DNA of 7,122 nucleotides from Lachnospiraceae bacterium (GTDB taxonomy: Bacteria > Bacillota > Clostridia > Lachnospirales > Lachnospiraceae). Numbering within the stretch: the stretch's first letter is position 1; each line of letters starts with the position of its first letter. The stretch lies in contig JAAVYC010000073.1 of NCBI GenBank assembly GCA_022790905.1, forward strand, positions 1 through 7,122, written 5' to 3'. The notes under the pieces are model-generated. The model did no database searches. It was given only the letters and a program-made list of their open reading frames with translations, and was not told the origin of the DNA. This document shows positions 6,916-7,122 of the stretch, piece by piece. A program made the translations under genes and the position numbers.

Positions 6916-7122
6916 TTATTTTTCCATTTTTATGATAAACAAAAACCACCCATCTTTGGGACGAATACAATATTCTTTGAGCAGTTTAAAATTCCTATTC
7001 AGACGAAGCTGTTTTTTTACAAATCCATTCTCATTGGAATATAGGATGATAATTCCATTCTGCTCTAAATGTCTCTGGGAACTCTCAAAAAACTTTCCAT
7101 AAAAAGTATCCTGTTCCTCTCG
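6916..7122 (-). CDS. C-terminal end of a probable class I SAM-dependent methyltransferase (cut by right edge)
   Basis: An open frame enters from the right edge and ends at TAA 6916-6918, giving 68 residues. Visible features are the helix FYGKFFESSQRHLEQNG, then the strand IIILYSNENGFVKKQL (about 24-39), and the closing GWFLFIIKMEK. A helix, a Gly turn, the hydrophobic strand IIILYSNE and a terminal strand ending the chain are the usual C-terminal pattern of class I (Rossmann-fold) methyltransferases, including TRM11-like RNA methyltransferases, and the wording resembles such proteins in Lachnospiraceae. The SAM-binding motif and the catalytic motif lie outside, so the substrate cannot be named. 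A hairpin terminator follows directly and separates it from the Pel-type operon, so it is an unrelated neighbouring unit. Confidence 0.55.
   Translation of the reverse strand, partial: REEQDTFYGKFFESSQRHLEQNGIIILYSNENGFVKKQLRLNRNFKLLKEYCIRPKDGWFLFIIKMEK

Overview
The window is AT-rich. Every convincing gene lies on the minus strand, the Shine-Dalgarno sites are strong (AAGGAG or AGGAGG), and genes are packed 7-12 bases apart. This points to a low-GC Gram-positive bacterium, most likely a clostridial Firmicute of Lachnospiraceae type; that placement is inferred from style and gene content, not from a marker gene. Read in the direction of transcription (right to left), the window holds the tail of an unrelated gene, a terminator, an AT-rich gap with a strong promoter, and then the first five genes of an operon that runs off the left edge.

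Right edge (6916-7122): the last 68 codons of a probable class I SAM-dependent methyltransferase, followed by an A/T-rich hairpin terminator (6865-6908). The gap 6726-6864 holds no gene. A near-consensus vegetative promoter (-35 TTGACT at 6720-6725, 17-base spacer, -10 TATACT at 6697-6702) faces the operon.

Operon: (1) a 114-residue single-pass membrane protein of unknown function; (2) a PelD-like protein fused behind an extended-SDR (sugar epimerase-like) domain, with four membrane segments, a GAF domain and a degenerate GGDEF domain that keeps an RxxD c-di-GMP I-site; (3) a PelE-like protein with two membrane segments and a helical repeat domain; (4) a 764-residue polytopic membrane protein with a GT-C glycosyltransferase-like layout, not part of the textbook Pel set; (5) the N-terminal 272 residues of a DUF2194/PelA-like membrane-anchored protein, cut by the left window edge. 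The glycosyltransferase (PelF) and transporter (PelG) expected in such loci would lie beyond position 1 and are not visible.

The set reads as a Gram-positive Pel-type exopolysaccharide (biofilm matrix) locus under c-di-GMP control. PelD and PelE would form the regulatory membrane platform, and the DUF2194 protein would modify the polymer outside the cell. The most unusual parts are the fused epimerase-like domain, whose Tyr/Lys catalytic pair and third Rossmann glycine appear to be lost, the extra GT-C-like protein, and the small leading membrane protein.
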